The position numbers were made by a program, and so were the translations under genes. Below, one piece after another: positions 50,260 to 58,533 of a stretch of DNA of 64,000 nt. The stretch is from positions 1 to 64,000 of the forward strand of contig JBKPHM010000031.1 of assembly GCA_046729855.1 (NCBI GenBank), written 5' to 3'. Under the pieces are notes generated by a model that made no database searches, was not told the DNA's origin, and worked only from the letters and a program-made list of their open reading frames with translations. Origin of the DNA: DATHSY01 sp046729855 (lineage in GTDB: Bacteria > Actinomycetota > UBA4738 > HRBIN12). The first letter of the stretch is position 1. Each line of letters opens with the position of its first letter.

Positions 50260-51626
50260 GTCGGCTCCTCGCTCCCCTCGCCCTCCGCTCCGTCCTCGGG
50301 TGCAGGCAGGCGCACCTCGTACCGCCTGCCGAGCAGCCGCCCACCTCCGATCACGGCCCCCGCCACCACGACGAGCGCGATCGCGAACGAGGCCACCAGT
50401 TCGGACGCGACCACATCCGTGGGTGACGCGACGTCGACGAGCGTGCCGCCCGGGTCGTTCGCGAGGCCGACCACGTGCGGTGGGCCCGAGTCACCGTACG
50501 CCACCGCGATCGTGTCGCCCGCAACGGCAATGCCCATCACGGGGACGCCGGTCGAGGGCGTCCGGAAGATCATGTGCCCCGTGCTCGCGCGCACCGCGCC
50601 GACGCCGCCGTCCTCGAACCCGAGGATGACCGCGTCGCCAACGACGATCGGCGATTGCCGAACCACACCCTCGTTGAAGGCGAACAGCCACTCGCGCCCC
50701 GACGCCTGCATGCGGTGCAGCCCGCCGGTCCGATCGGCCACGAACACGGCGCCGTCCGCCACCGCGGGTGACGAGATCGGGGAGACGAGCGCCGCCACGC
50801 GGACGCTCCACGACACGGATCCCTCGTTGGTCGACAGCGCGTACACGACGCCGTCCTGCAACGCGACGACGAGCTCGTCGTCGGTCACGGCAGCGATCGA
50901 GCCGAACGCCGCGGCGACGTCGGGGACCGCGGCCGGCCACGGCGCCTCGCCGGTCTCGGCATCGAGAGCCACGATTCGCGCCGAACCGCCCGCCTCCGAC
51001 GAGCCCGCCACCACGAAGACGCGTCCGTCCGACGCCGCCGGCGGGCCGAGGACGTCACCGGTGATGCGGTGCGTCCATGCCACGGACCCCTCGTCGAGGT
51101 CGACGGCGTACATCGTGCCGTCGTCGTCCACGACGAAGGCCCGACCCTCGAGGGTCGTCACGCCGCTGGTGGCCTCGGCCTCGAGCGGCCGCTCCCACAC
51201 CGGCGAGCCGTCCTCGAGCGCAACGGCCACGAGCGCGGCCGTCTCGGCGTCGTCGCCGTCCGCGTAGACGACCGCCGCCGACCCGCCAATGTCAGCGATC
51301 GCGGGGACGAGCGCCGCGCCTTCTCGTTCGACTGTCCACCGCTCCGTGCCGTTCGCGGCGTCCAGCGCGACCACCGACTGGGGCGCGACCACGACGACCG
51401 TGTCGCCGGAGACCACCGGGCCCGCCAATGCGTCGCCCTGGTCGGCGTCGACGGTCGACTCCCAGACCTGCCGGTACGGCGGTTCGGGGCCGTCCGCGGC
51501 GCCCGTGTGCTCGGACGTCCGCTGGAACTGCGACCAGTCGGACGCGTCCTGCGCCAAGGCGGACGCCGACGGGCCGGCGACGGCCAGGAATGCACCGAGC
51601 GCGACCGTGCCTGCGGTGCGGATCAT
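50256..51626 (-). CDS. Exported PQQ-like beta-propeller protein with C-terminal membrane anchor
   Basis: A 456-residue protein with a signal peptide (about residues 1-25) and a run of PQQ/Pyrrolo-quinoline repeat blades: VVALDAANGTERWTVE, VAVALEDGSPVWERPL, MYAVDLDEGSVAWTHRI, IVALDAETGEAPWPA, VYALSTNEGSVSWSVRV and others, each ending with the W motif. A hydrophobic helix (about 412-436) and a short basic and acidic tail follow, giving a type I membrane topology with the propeller outside. Such propellers are usually scaffolds (BamB-like) or enzymes using PQQ; no dehydrogenase residues are evident, so a scaffold role is more likely. Coupled to the membrane protein gene that follows. Confidence 0.83.
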   Translation of the reverse strand: MIRTAGTVALGAFLAVAGPSASALAQDASDWSQFQRTSEHTGAADGPEPPYRQVWESTVDADQGDALAGPVVSGDTVVVVAPQSVVALDAANGTERWTVEREGAALVPAIADIGGSAAVVYADGDDAETAALVAVALEDGSPVWERPLEAEATSGVTTLEGRAFVVDDDGTMYAVDLDEGSVAWTHRITGDVLGPPAASDGRVFVVAGSSEAGGSARIVALDAETGEAPWPAAVPDVAAAFGSIAAVTDDELVVALQDGVVYALSTNEGSVSWSVRVAALVSPISSPAVADGAVFVADRTGGLHRMQASGREWLFAFNEGVVRQSPIVVGDAVILGFEDGGVGAVRASTGHMIFRTPSTGVPVMGIAVAGDTIAVAYGDSGPPHVVGLANDPGGTLVDVASPTDVVASELVASFAIALVVVAGAVIGGGRLLGRRYEVRLPAPEDGAEGEGSEEPT

Positions 51627-51699
51627 CGTCGCGCTCAGGCGGGCGTCCCTTCCGGTCCGACGGCCGGGCCATCCTAGCGGGTCGAGGTGCCGCGGCCGG

Positions 51700-52203
51700 T
51701 CACGGCCCCGCGAGGGGCGCGAGCCGGATCAGCCCGACCACGCTCCCGGGCGAGAGGAACCCCAGCGGGTCGACGTACACGTCGTCGCGACGGACGCCGA
51801 AGTGCAGGTGCGCGGGCGTCACGCCTGGATGGCCCGGGCCGCTCGACGCCAGGACCGTGCCCTCGCCGACCACATCGCCCCGTCCGACTCCGACGGCGGA
51901 GAGCAAGGAGTACGTCGACTGGACCCCGCCACCGTGGTCGAGCGTCACGAAGAGCGACCCGCCGACCGGCCCGGCAAACGCGACCACGCCGGGCGCCGGC
52001 GCCCGAACGGCCGTTCCGGTGCGTGTCGCGATGTCGATGCCTCGGTGTCCGGTCCCGTACGGAGACGTGGGGGGATCGAACGGCTCGATCACCGGCCCGG
52101 CGACCGGCCAGCTCCACGACCCTGCGGCCGACCCGACGTGGGCGGTGGCGAGGCTCAGCACGACGACGGACGCGACCACGGCGAAGCGATGCGGCAGAGG
52201 CAA
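51700..52203 (-). CDS. Secreted M23 family metallopeptidase
   Basis: A 167-residue exported lysostaphin-type endopeptidase. After a signal peptide (about 1-27) comes the LytM domain: GHRGIDIATRTGTAVRAPAPGVV contains the His and Asp zinc ligands of HxxxD, and THLHFG-type PAHLHFGVRRDD holds the HxH motif, so the active site is complete. Probably cuts peptidoglycan cross-links. It starts with TTG, supported by a perfect AGGAGG seven bases before it. It follows the sigma-factor gene by 95 bp; an M23 gene beside rpsB is common in actinobacteria. Confidence 0.9.
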   Translation of the reverse strand: MPLPHRFAVVASVVVLSLATAHVGSAAGSWSWPVAGPVIEPFDPPTSPYGTGHRGIDIATRTGTAVRAPAPGVVAFAGPVGGSLFVTLDHGGGVQSTYSLLSAVGVGRGDVVGEGTVLASSGPGHPGVTPAHLHFGVRRDDVYVDPLGFLSPGSVVGLIRLAPLAGP

Positions 52204-52298
52204 CGCAGGACCTCCTCGTTCGCGGGCGGGACCGGACGCTAGCCGCGAAGACGAGGGCCCGCAGTGAGGTGCGTCACAGCACCGCGGGATGCGCTCGC

Positions 52299-53186
52299 TC
52301 AGTCGTTCTCGACGAACTGCAGGCGGAGCTGGTTGACGGCCTTCGTGTGGATCTGGCAGACGCGCGACTCCGTGACGCCGAGGATGTCGCCGATCTCGGC
52401 GAGCGTGAGGCCCTCGAAGTAGTACAGCGTCACGACAATCTTCTCGCGCTCCGACAGCGAGTTGATCGCGGCGGCGAGGAGCCCGCGCGTCTCCTGGCCC
52501 TCGAGGCCGGTCGTCGGGTCGGTGGCCTTGTCGGCCAGTGTGTCGAGCAGCGACACCTGCTCGCCGCGGTCGCTGCCGACCGACAGAAGCTCGTCGAGCG
52601 CAAGCACGGAGACGAACGAGATCTGGTTGATCACGTCGCGCAGCTCGCGGACAGACACGCCGAGGCGCTCGGCGATCTCCTTCTCCGTCGGCGCGCGCTT
52701 GAGCATCGACTCCAGGTCGGAGTACGCCTTCTCGATCTCTCGGGCCTTGAAGCGGACCGAGCGCGGGACCCAGTCCATCGCCCGCAGCTCATCGATGATC
52801 GCGCCCTTGATCCTGGGGATCGCATATGTCTCGAACTTGTTCCCTCGCGCTGGATCGAACTTCTCCAGGGCGTCGATCAGCCCGAACATCCCGTATGAGA
52901 CGAGATCGGCCTGCTCGACCGACGCCGGCAGACCGGTCGCGACACGGCTGGCCACATACTTCACGAGCGGCGCGTAGTGCAGGATCAGACGCTCACGAGC
53001 GTCGGCCGCGGCGCTCCGCTTGAACTCCTCCCACAGACGACCGAGCTCGTCGGGCTTGGCGGCAAGATCCGCCTCGGCCAGGACGACCGTACTGCGCCCG
53101 GCCCGGCCGCCGGCGGGGGGCTTGCCTTCCTTCGCGTTCTTGGGGGTCGTCTTCGCCCGCCCCGCGGCCTTGGTCGCGCCCGCCAT
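52299..53186 (-). CDS. Sigma-28 family RNA polymerase sigma factor (WhiG/FliA type)
   Basis: A 295-residue sigma factor. After a 30-residue basic, low-complexity head, region 2 reads LILHYAPLVKYVASRVATGLP and DLVSYGMFGLIDALEKFDPARGNKFETYAIPRIKGAIIDELRAMDWVPRSVR in pieces; region 3 has SDLESMLKRAPTEKEIAERLGV; region 4 has LSEREKIVVTLYYFEGLTLAEIGDILGVTESRVCQIHTKA in pieces. This set and DWVPRSVR are typical of WhiG in sporulating actinobacteria and FliA in motile bacteria. No flagellar or anti-sigma gene is present here. ATG shares a base with the xerC stop (TGATG). Whether it governs motility, development or something else is open. Confidence 0.92.
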   Translation of the reverse strand: MAGATKAAGRAKTTPKNAKEGKPPAGGRAGRSTVVLAEADLAAKPDELGRLWEEFKRSAAADARERLILHYAPLVKYVASRVATGLPASVEQADLVSYGMFGLIDALEKFDPARGNKFETYAIPRIKGAIIDELRAMDWVPRSVRFKAREIEKAYSDLESMLKRAPTEKEIAERLGVSVRELRDVINQISFVSVLALDELLSVGSDRGEQVSLLDTLADKATDPTTGLEGQETRGLLAAAINSLSEREKIVVTLYYFEGLTLAEIGDILGVTESRVCQIHTKAVNQLRLQFVEND

Positions 53187-54118
53187 CAGGCCCTCGGGTG
53201 GCTCCGGGAGTATGCGTCGAACAGCCGCGACCGGGAGACGTGTGTGTATCGCTGGGTCGTCGCGACGCTCGCGTGCCCCAGCAACTCCTGTACCTCCCGG
53301 ATGTCGGCCCCTCCTTCCAGCAGATGCGTGGCGAAGGAATGCCGAAGCGTGTGCGGCGTGACACGCCGTCCGGACACCATCCGCCGCCCGTATCGTCCCA
53401 CAAGCGAACGGATGTCGCGCGTGCCCAACGGCTTCGTCCTTCGGTTGAAGAACAGGAAGGGCGAGCCCGGCGCGCTGAGGCGGCCGCGCCCCTCGGCAAG
53501 GTACGCGCGGATCGCGTCGATGGCCGGTTCGGAGAGCGGCACCTCCCTTTCCTTCGCGCCCTTGCCCCGAACGAGCACTCGGCCGCGGTCCAGGTCGACC
53601 CGGTCGAGCGTGAGCCCGGCGACCTCGGCGACCCGCAGCCCCGATCCGTACATCAGCTCCAGCACGGCGGCGTCGCGCAGGGCGAGGGCCCGCTCCCGCG
53701 GCTCCCACACGGACGCAGGCCCGGGCGCCTCCACGAGCGCCGCGGCCTCGGCCTGGCGCAGCACGCTCGGAAGCCTGGAGGCCACCTTTGGATGGCCGAG
53801 CAACGCGGCCGGGTCGCCGACGACGTGCCCGCGCGCGAGCGCCCACCGATAGAACGTGTGGATCGAGGCGACGCGCCGCGCGATCGACGCCCGAGCGTAG
53901 CCGAGCGTCAGCTCGTGGGCGAGGAACCGTCTGAGCTGCGGGTACGCGGCGGCGGTGAGCGAGGAGCGCTGGCGGGCCAGGAACCTGGCCAGGTGGGCGA
54001 CATCGCGCCGGTACGCCGCAACCGTGTGCGGCGAAAGGCGGCGCTCGTCGGCGAGGTGACGCACGAACCGGTCAACCAGCCGCGCGTCGTCCCGGGGAAG
54101 CTCGTCAGGGGCTGACAT
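53186..54118 (-). CDS. xerC: Tyrosine recombinase XerC
   Basis: A 310-residue site-specific recombinase resolving chromosome dimers at dif together with a partner and FtsK. The N-terminal SAM-like domain starts LVDRFVRHLADERRLSPHTVAAY. Catalytic residues are all visible: Arg162 in YGSGLRVAEV, Lys186 in VRGKGAKER, His257 and Arg260 in PHTLRHSFATHLLE, His282 in LLGHASVATTQ and the nucleophile Tyr291 in RYTHVS. ATG at 54118 has TAAGGACG directly upstream; the longer frame is not conserved. Only one Xer protein is in the window; it could be XerC or the sole recombinase. Confidence 0.93.
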   Translation of the reverse strand: MSAPDELPRDDARLVDRFVRHLADERRLSPHTVAAYRRDVAHLARFLARQRSSLTAAAYPQLRRFLAHELTLGYARASIARRVASIHTFYRWALARGHVVGDPAALLGHPKVASRLPSVLRQAEAAALVEAPGPASVWEPRERALALRDAAVLELMYGSGLRVAEVAGLTLDRVDLDRGRVLVRGKGAKEREVPLSEPAIDAIRAYLAEGRGRLSAPGSPFLFFNRRTKPLGTRDIRSLVGRYGRRMVSGRRVTPHTLRHSFATHLLEGGADIREVQELLGHASVATTQRYTHVSRSRLFDAYSRSHPRA

Positions 54119-54231
54119 CGTCCTTACGGGTGGAGGGACCGCGTCCCTTGTACCAGCGGCCCTCGGCTGGTTCAAGCCTCGGTCGGGGGACCCCCGGAGG
54201 GCCCGCGATCCATAGGCCGTGCCACGGTGGG

Positions 54232-55647
54232 ATGCACTCGCCGGCATCCAGCGTGGCATCCTTGGCGGCGGTGCACGTCGAACCGTACTTCACCCCGGGG
54301 CTCGGCGATGCCAGTTATGTCGTGGCCTCGGGCGGGGACGCCCTGGTGGTCGACCCACAGCGCGACGTCGGTCGGTTCCTCGACGACGCGCTCGCAGAGG
54401 GCCTCCACGTCCGTTACGTCGTGGAGACCCACGTCCACAACGACTACGTCTCGGGTTCCGCCGAGGTCAGGGCGCGTACGGGCGCCACGATCGTCGGGCC
54501 CGCCGAGGCGGGGTTCGGGTTCGAACATCGCGCGATCGACGAGGGGGACGACCTCCGCCTAGGCGATCTGCGACTCGTGGCGCTCCGCACGCCGGGGCAC
54601 ACCCCCGAGCACCTGTCCTACGCGCTCCACGAGGGCGACCGGAACGAGCCGACCGCCGTCTTCACGGGAGGGAGCCTGATCGTCGGCAACGCAGGGCGGA
54701 CCGACCTGCTGGGCGAGGAACGGGCCAACGAGCTCACGCGGGCGCAGTTTCGTTCGCTCCGCCGCCTGTCGGCCCTTCCGGATGCGACGCTCGTCCTGCC
54801 GACTCACGGGGCCGGGAGCTTCTGCACGGCCGGCGAGGGCGTCGACGAGCGCACCTCGACGATCGGACGCGAGCGCGATCGCAACCCGGCGCTGGCGGCG
54901 CCAGACGAGGATTCGTTCGTGCGACAGCAGCTCTCGGGACTCCAGGCGTTCCCGCGCTACTACTCGCGCATGGCCCCGATCAACCGCTCCGGGCCGCCGG
55001 TCGTCGGGAACGTCCCGCAGCCGCCCCCGCTCACGGTCGAGGACGTCGAGACCGAGATGACGCGCGGCGCGGCGCTCGTCGACGGGCGCAGCGGCGCCGC
55101 GTTCGCCGCGCGGCACGTCCCTGGATCGGTGAACGTGCCGCTCGACGATCTGTTCGCGAGCTACGTCGGGTGGGTGCTGCCGTTCGATGCGGCGATCGCG
55201 CTGTTGCTTCCCGACCCCGAGGGCGAGCGGCTCGCGGAGGCGGCCGCGCAGCTGTTCAGGATCGGACGCGAGCGTGTCCTGGGCTACCTGCGCGGAGGCG
55301 TCTCGGCGTGGATCGATGCCGGTCGAGAGACCCGGCGGTACCCGACCGTGTCCGCCGATGATCTGGCCTCCGAGCTGCGGGCGGGCGCCGACGCCGGTGG
55401 AATCCTCGACGTTCGTCAGCTGCCGGAGTGGGAGGCAGGGCACGTGGAAGGGAGCCTCCATCTGTTCATCGGTGACCTGCCGCCGCGGATCGGCGAGCTG
55501 CCGCGCGACCGGGACCTCACGGTGGCCTGCGCGACCGGCCACCGCTCCTCGATCGGCGCGAGCCTGCTCCAGCGCGAAGGGTTCGCCGTCAGGCTCGTGA
55601 CGCCGGGCGGCATCCCGCGCGCGTTGCGACGGATGGGTCGCGGATGA
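54232..55647 (+). CDS. MBL-fold hydrolase with two rhodanese domains
   Basis: About 471 residues. An N-terminal metallo-beta-lactamase domain of the persulfide-dioxygenase type has VETHVHNDYVSGSAEVR (HxHxDY instead of HxHxDH; His67, His69, Asp71), TPGHTPEHLSYAL and LPTHGAGSFC. Two rhodanese domains follow. The first (about 285-380) lacks a catalytic cysteine. The second (about 385-465) has the loop ACATGHRSS with Cys433. The architecture fits sulfide/persulfide detoxification or sulfur transfer. The start is uncertain: ATG 54232 or GTG 54271, the latter giving the family-like VHVEPYFTPGLGDASY; neither has a clear ribosome site. It is divergent from xerC and convergent with the PotD-like gene. 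Confidence 0.9.
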   Translation: MHSPASSVASLAAVHVEPYFTPGLGDASYVVASGGDALVVDPQRDVGRFLDDALAEGLHVRYVVETHVHNDYVSGSAEVRARTGATIVGPAEAGFGFEHRAIDEGDDLRLGDLRLVALRTPGHTPEHLSYALHEGDRNEPTAVFTGGSLIVGNAGRTDLLGEERANELTRAQFRSLRRLSALPDATLVLPTHGAGSFCTAGEGVDERTSTIGRERDRNPALAAPDEDSFVRQQLSGLQAFPRYYSRMAPINRSGPPVVGNVPQPPPLTVEDVETEMTRGAALVDGRSGAAFAARHVPGSVNVPLDDLFASYVGWVLPFDAAIALLLPDPEGERLAEAAAQLFRIGRERVLGYLRGGVSAWIDAGRETRRYPTVSADDLASELRAGADAGGILDVRQLPEWEAGHVEGSLHLFIGDLPPRIGELPRDRDLTVACATGHRSSIGASLLQREGFAVRLVTPGGIPRALRRMGRG

Positions 55648-55668
55648 CCCCACCCGCGCGCGGGCACG

Positions 55669-56913
55669 TCACGACGCGTAGACGATCGGTCGGAATGTCG
55701 CGACCCATTCGTCGAACTCGGCGGGATCGGCGAAGACGAAGTAGTCGTTGACGCGCCCGCCAGCGGAGACGTCGGCCCCCGGGAACACGAGCGGGCTGCC
55801 GGCGACCTCCTCCTCCCCCAGGTCCTCGGCGACGATCTTCTTGGCCTCGGGCACGGGACTCACGTACCAAACCCAGGCGGCGATCATCGCGGCGATCCGC
55901 GGCTCGTAGACGAAGTCCATGTAGATCGCGGCATCGACCGGGTGCTGGGCCATCGCGGGGATAACCATGCTGTCCGTCCAAAACATCGCCCCCTCGTCCG
56001 GGACCACGAAACCGATCTCGGGATGGCCGAGCGCGTTGATCTGGAACACGTCGCCGGACCATGCCATCGAGATCCAGACGTCGCCACGGGCGAGAGCGCC
56101 GATGTAGCCCTGGTCGTAGTACCGAGGAGATACCACGCGCCGTTGGCGGTCGAGCGCATCCGCGGCTGTCCGCCACGCGTCGGCCGTCGAGGCGGCCGGG
56201 TCGACGCCGACTGCGAGCAGACCGAAGCTCCCGAGCTCGTACGTGTCCGCCATCATGCCGACGCGGTGCTCGAGCCGCGGGTCCCACAGGTCGCGCACAC
56301 TGGTCGGTTCGCGTCCGAGCATCTCGACGGCCTCGGGGCGGTAAGCGATGCCGGTGAATCCGGACTGCCAGGCGACCGTGAAGCGGTTGCCGGGGTCCCA
56401 CGCGGGGTCCTGGACCAGCGGGCCCGCGTGAGCCGCGAAGCTCGGCAGCAGCGAGTGGTCGATCTCGATCAGCCACCCGCGTTCGATCATTTCGTCGAGC
56501 TCGGGTCCGTTCGACAGCACCATCAGGTCGTATCCGGTGTCGCCGCCGGACTCCAGGATCGGCCGGATTCTGGCGTAGAACGACTGCATGTCGCGGATCG
56601 GCCGGTAGTAATTGACCGTGATCGCCTTCTCGCGCATGAACAGCTCGAGGGAGGGGCGGGAGCCCTTGTGGCGGTCGATGTAGTACGGCCAATTCGCGAA
56701 GTTCAGCAGGCCAACCCGCCGCTGCGCCGCCCACCAGTCGGCGGACCCGGGCGACGGCGACGCCGATGCCTCCGGCTCCCCTCGGCGGACGGGGGTGCAG
56801 GCGCCGGCGGCCGCCGCGATCGCCCACCCGGCCGCGCCGACGGCGCCCGATAGGAACCGCCGGCGTCCGAAGACGGGCGGGCCGATCGGATGAGGAGCGC
56901 GTGAGGGACACAC
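55669..56913 (-). CDS. PotD-like polyamine ABC transporter substrate-binding lipoprotein
   Basis: A 414-residue exported solute-binding protein. The N terminus carries a twin-arginine signal (FGRRRFLSGAVGAAG) ending in a lipobox AGAC, so it is a Tat lipoprotein. The mature part starts LLNFANWPYYIDRHKGSRP, followed by YDLMVLSNGPELDEMIERGW, YRPEAVEMLGREPTSVRDLWDP and AWSGDVFQINALGHPEI; this is the PotD/PotF layout for spermidine or putrescine. No PotA, PotB or PotC gene is near, so the rest of the transporter is elsewhere or the protein serves another role. GTG start with AGGAGG eleven bases upstream. It is convergent with the MBL gene. Confidence 0.88.
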   Translation of the reverse strand: MCPSRAPHPIGPPVFGRRRFLSGAVGAAGWAIAAAAGACTPVRRGEPEASASPSPGSADWWAAQRRVGLLNFANWPYYIDRHKGSRPSLELFMREKAITVNYYRPIRDMQSFYARIRPILESGGDTGYDLMVLSNGPELDEMIERGWLIEIDHSLLPSFAAHAGPLVQDPAWDPGNRFTVAWQSGFTGIAYRPEAVEMLGREPTSVRDLWDPRLEHRVGMMADTYELGSFGLLAVGVDPAASTADAWRTAADALDRQRRVVSPRYYDQGYIGALARGDVWISMAWSGDVFQINALGHPEIGFVVPDEGAMFWTDSMVIPAMAQHPVDAAIYMDFVYEPRIAAMIAAWVWYVSPVPEAKKIVAEDLGEEEVAGSPLVFPGADVSAGGRVNDYFVFADPAEFDEWVATFRPIVYAS

Positions 56914-57096
56914 GGGGGACGCTGCCTCCTGCGGGTCGAGGGCGGCGGCGAGGAGTGTAGCCGAGCCGGTCGGCGCTCCCGTGGAAGCGGGGCCGGCGGC
57001 GGCGCGGCCGCGCGCTATGCCCGAGGCGTTCCGTGCCCAGGCATGGCCCGATGCCGGGAGATGTGGCCCAGATGACCGTATTCCGGGCCTCCCCAC

Positions 57097-58533
57097 ATGG
57101 TCTACGCTGTCGGGCCCGTGCCGCGACACGAGCTTCCCCGTGCGGTCGGCCCGCGTGGGCGGTACCGCCTTCTCGAGCAGACCTCCGACGACCGTCTCGG
57201 ATCCGTGTGGTCCGCGGCGGACGAGGGCATGGGCCAGCCGGTCACCGTCCGGTTGCTGGCGCCGACGGCCCGCCAGCCGGCGAGGGCCGGCGCGATCCAC
57301 GCCGCCCTGCAGACGGCGTTCCCCCACTTCCGCGATCCGTACGCCGTGTCGCCGCTGAACTTCCAGGTCCTTCACGAAGCGCACCCGTTCGTCGTCATGG
57401 AGCCGATCAGCGGGCCGACGCTCGCGGAACGGCTCGTTGAACCGAGCGGCCTGGCGGACACGGAGCGCGTCGCGATCGTCCGGGAGATCGGTGGCTGCCT
57501 GTCGGCCGCGCATCGCGCGGGTGTGACGCACGGGGCGCTCTCCGTCGACGGCGTGGTGCTCGTTCATGGCCGCGCCAAGGTCATGGACTGGGGACTCTGG
57601 CCGCTGGTCGTCGAACGCCTCGACGCGGATCCGTCGCCCGCCGACGACGTAGCCGCGCTCGCGGGCATCGCGCAGGAGATGGGATGCACTCTTGACGTCG
57701 AGGGCGGCTTCCCGGTCGAGCTCCTCGGGCTGCTGCCGCGCGGCCCGCGGCGGACGCACCCCCGGCCCCCCGCCCCGCCGCCCCCGCGACCGTCGCGCGT
57801 CTTACGGGGCCCCGTCGAGGTCGAGAACGATGTCGTGGATCTGACGTCGCAGGAGGAGGCATTGGATGCCGGTCCAGCGCCGGACGACGAGGAGTTCGGC
57901 TGGCCGCCCGCGTCGTCGGAACCGCGCGCCGCCATCCGGGGGCGTGAGACGACGGCGACGGCTCCGCCCCGGCCCCCGGCGGCGCCACAGCCGATCGCGG
58001 TACGTCGGGCGCCGGCTGCCACTCCGGTCGAGGCTCCGATCGAGTCTCCGGTCGAGTCTCCGGTCGAGGCTCCGGTCGAGGCTCCGCAGCCTCCGGCGCC
58101 ATCGGCGGCACGCGAGGAGGAGTCGGAGGAACCGGAGGGCGTTTCTCACGAGGACAAGCTGCGGACGCGGCTCCGCGACATCGGCGTCGCGATCGCCCGG
58201 ATCGTCGGCATAGTCCTGTTGGGGCTGCTCGTGCTTGCGCTCCTGTGGAGGATCGGCGCGGGCACCGACCGGTCGCCGACGCCCACCACACCCGCCCCCG
58301 CCTCCGCGTCGTCCCCCCAACCGACGATCGAAGGCACGACCGTTCCGAACGTCCTCGGCATGCACGTCGACCTCGCGGAGGAGCGGCTCGAGGCGGCGGG
58401 CCTGAACGTGGAGCGCGTCGTCAGGCTTGGCGACGGGACGACCGTCGAGCGAACCGACCCCACACCGGGGGAGGCGGTCCTCGTCGGGACCGAGGTCGTC
58501 GTCTACGTCGGCGCGGACGTGCCCTCGGACTGA
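57097..58533 (+). CDS. Membrane pseudokinase with a PASTA domain
   Basis: A 478-residue protein. The first 200 residues have a degenerate Ser/Thr kinase fold: RYRLLEQTSDDRLGSVWSA is the glycine-loop region, the VAIK lysine is Arg52 (VTVRLL), HRDLKPEN is replaced by HGALSVDG (catalytic Asp lost) and DFG by DWG (164-166), so phosphotransfer is unlikely. A proline-rich linker contains PVEAPVEAP repeats (about 309-330), then a membrane helix (about 367-390) and one PASTA domain (TVPNVLGMHVDLAEERLEAAGL onward). PASTA domains sense peptidoglycan fragments. GTG at 57118, just after a TACGCT box, is an alternative leaderless start. It overlaps the convergent dprA by 31 bases. Confidence 0.87.
   Translation: MVYAVGPVPRHELPRAVGPRGRYRLLEQTSDDRLGSVWSAADEGMGQPVTVRLLAPTARQPARAGAIHAALQTAFPHFRDPYAVSPLNFQVLHEAHPFVVMEPISGPTLAERLVEPSGLADTERVAIVREIGGCLSAAHRAGVTHGALSVDGVVLVHGRAKVMDWGLWPLVVERLDADPSPADDVAALAGIAQEMGCTLDVEGGFPVELLGLLPRGPRRTHPRPPAPPPPRPSRVLRGPVEVENDVVDLTSQEEALDAGPAPDDEEFGWPPASSEPRAAIRGRETTATAPPRPPAAPQPIAVRRAPAATPVEAPIESPVESPVEAPVEAPQPPAPSAAREEESEEPEGVSHEDKLRTRLRDIGVAIARIVGIVLLGLLVLALLWRIGAGTDRSPTPTTPAPASASSPQPTIEGTTVPNVLGMHVDLAEERLEAAGLNVERVVRLGDGTTVERTDPTPGEAVLVGTEVVVYVGADVPSD
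58024..58083. repeat. 12-bp tandem repeat in the pseudokinase linker
   Basis: Five consecutive copies of a 12-bp unit, consensus CCGGTCGAGGCT, code for PVEA or PIES/PVES units in the linker before the membrane helix. Copies one, four and five are identical; two and three carry one or two changes. The number of copies could vary between strains. Confidence 0.88.

Noticed and set aside
54119..54231. GGTTCAAGCC-like T-loop sequence suggesting a tRNA
   Set aside because: The flanking bases do not form a T stem, and no acceptor, D or anticodon arm can be built around it.
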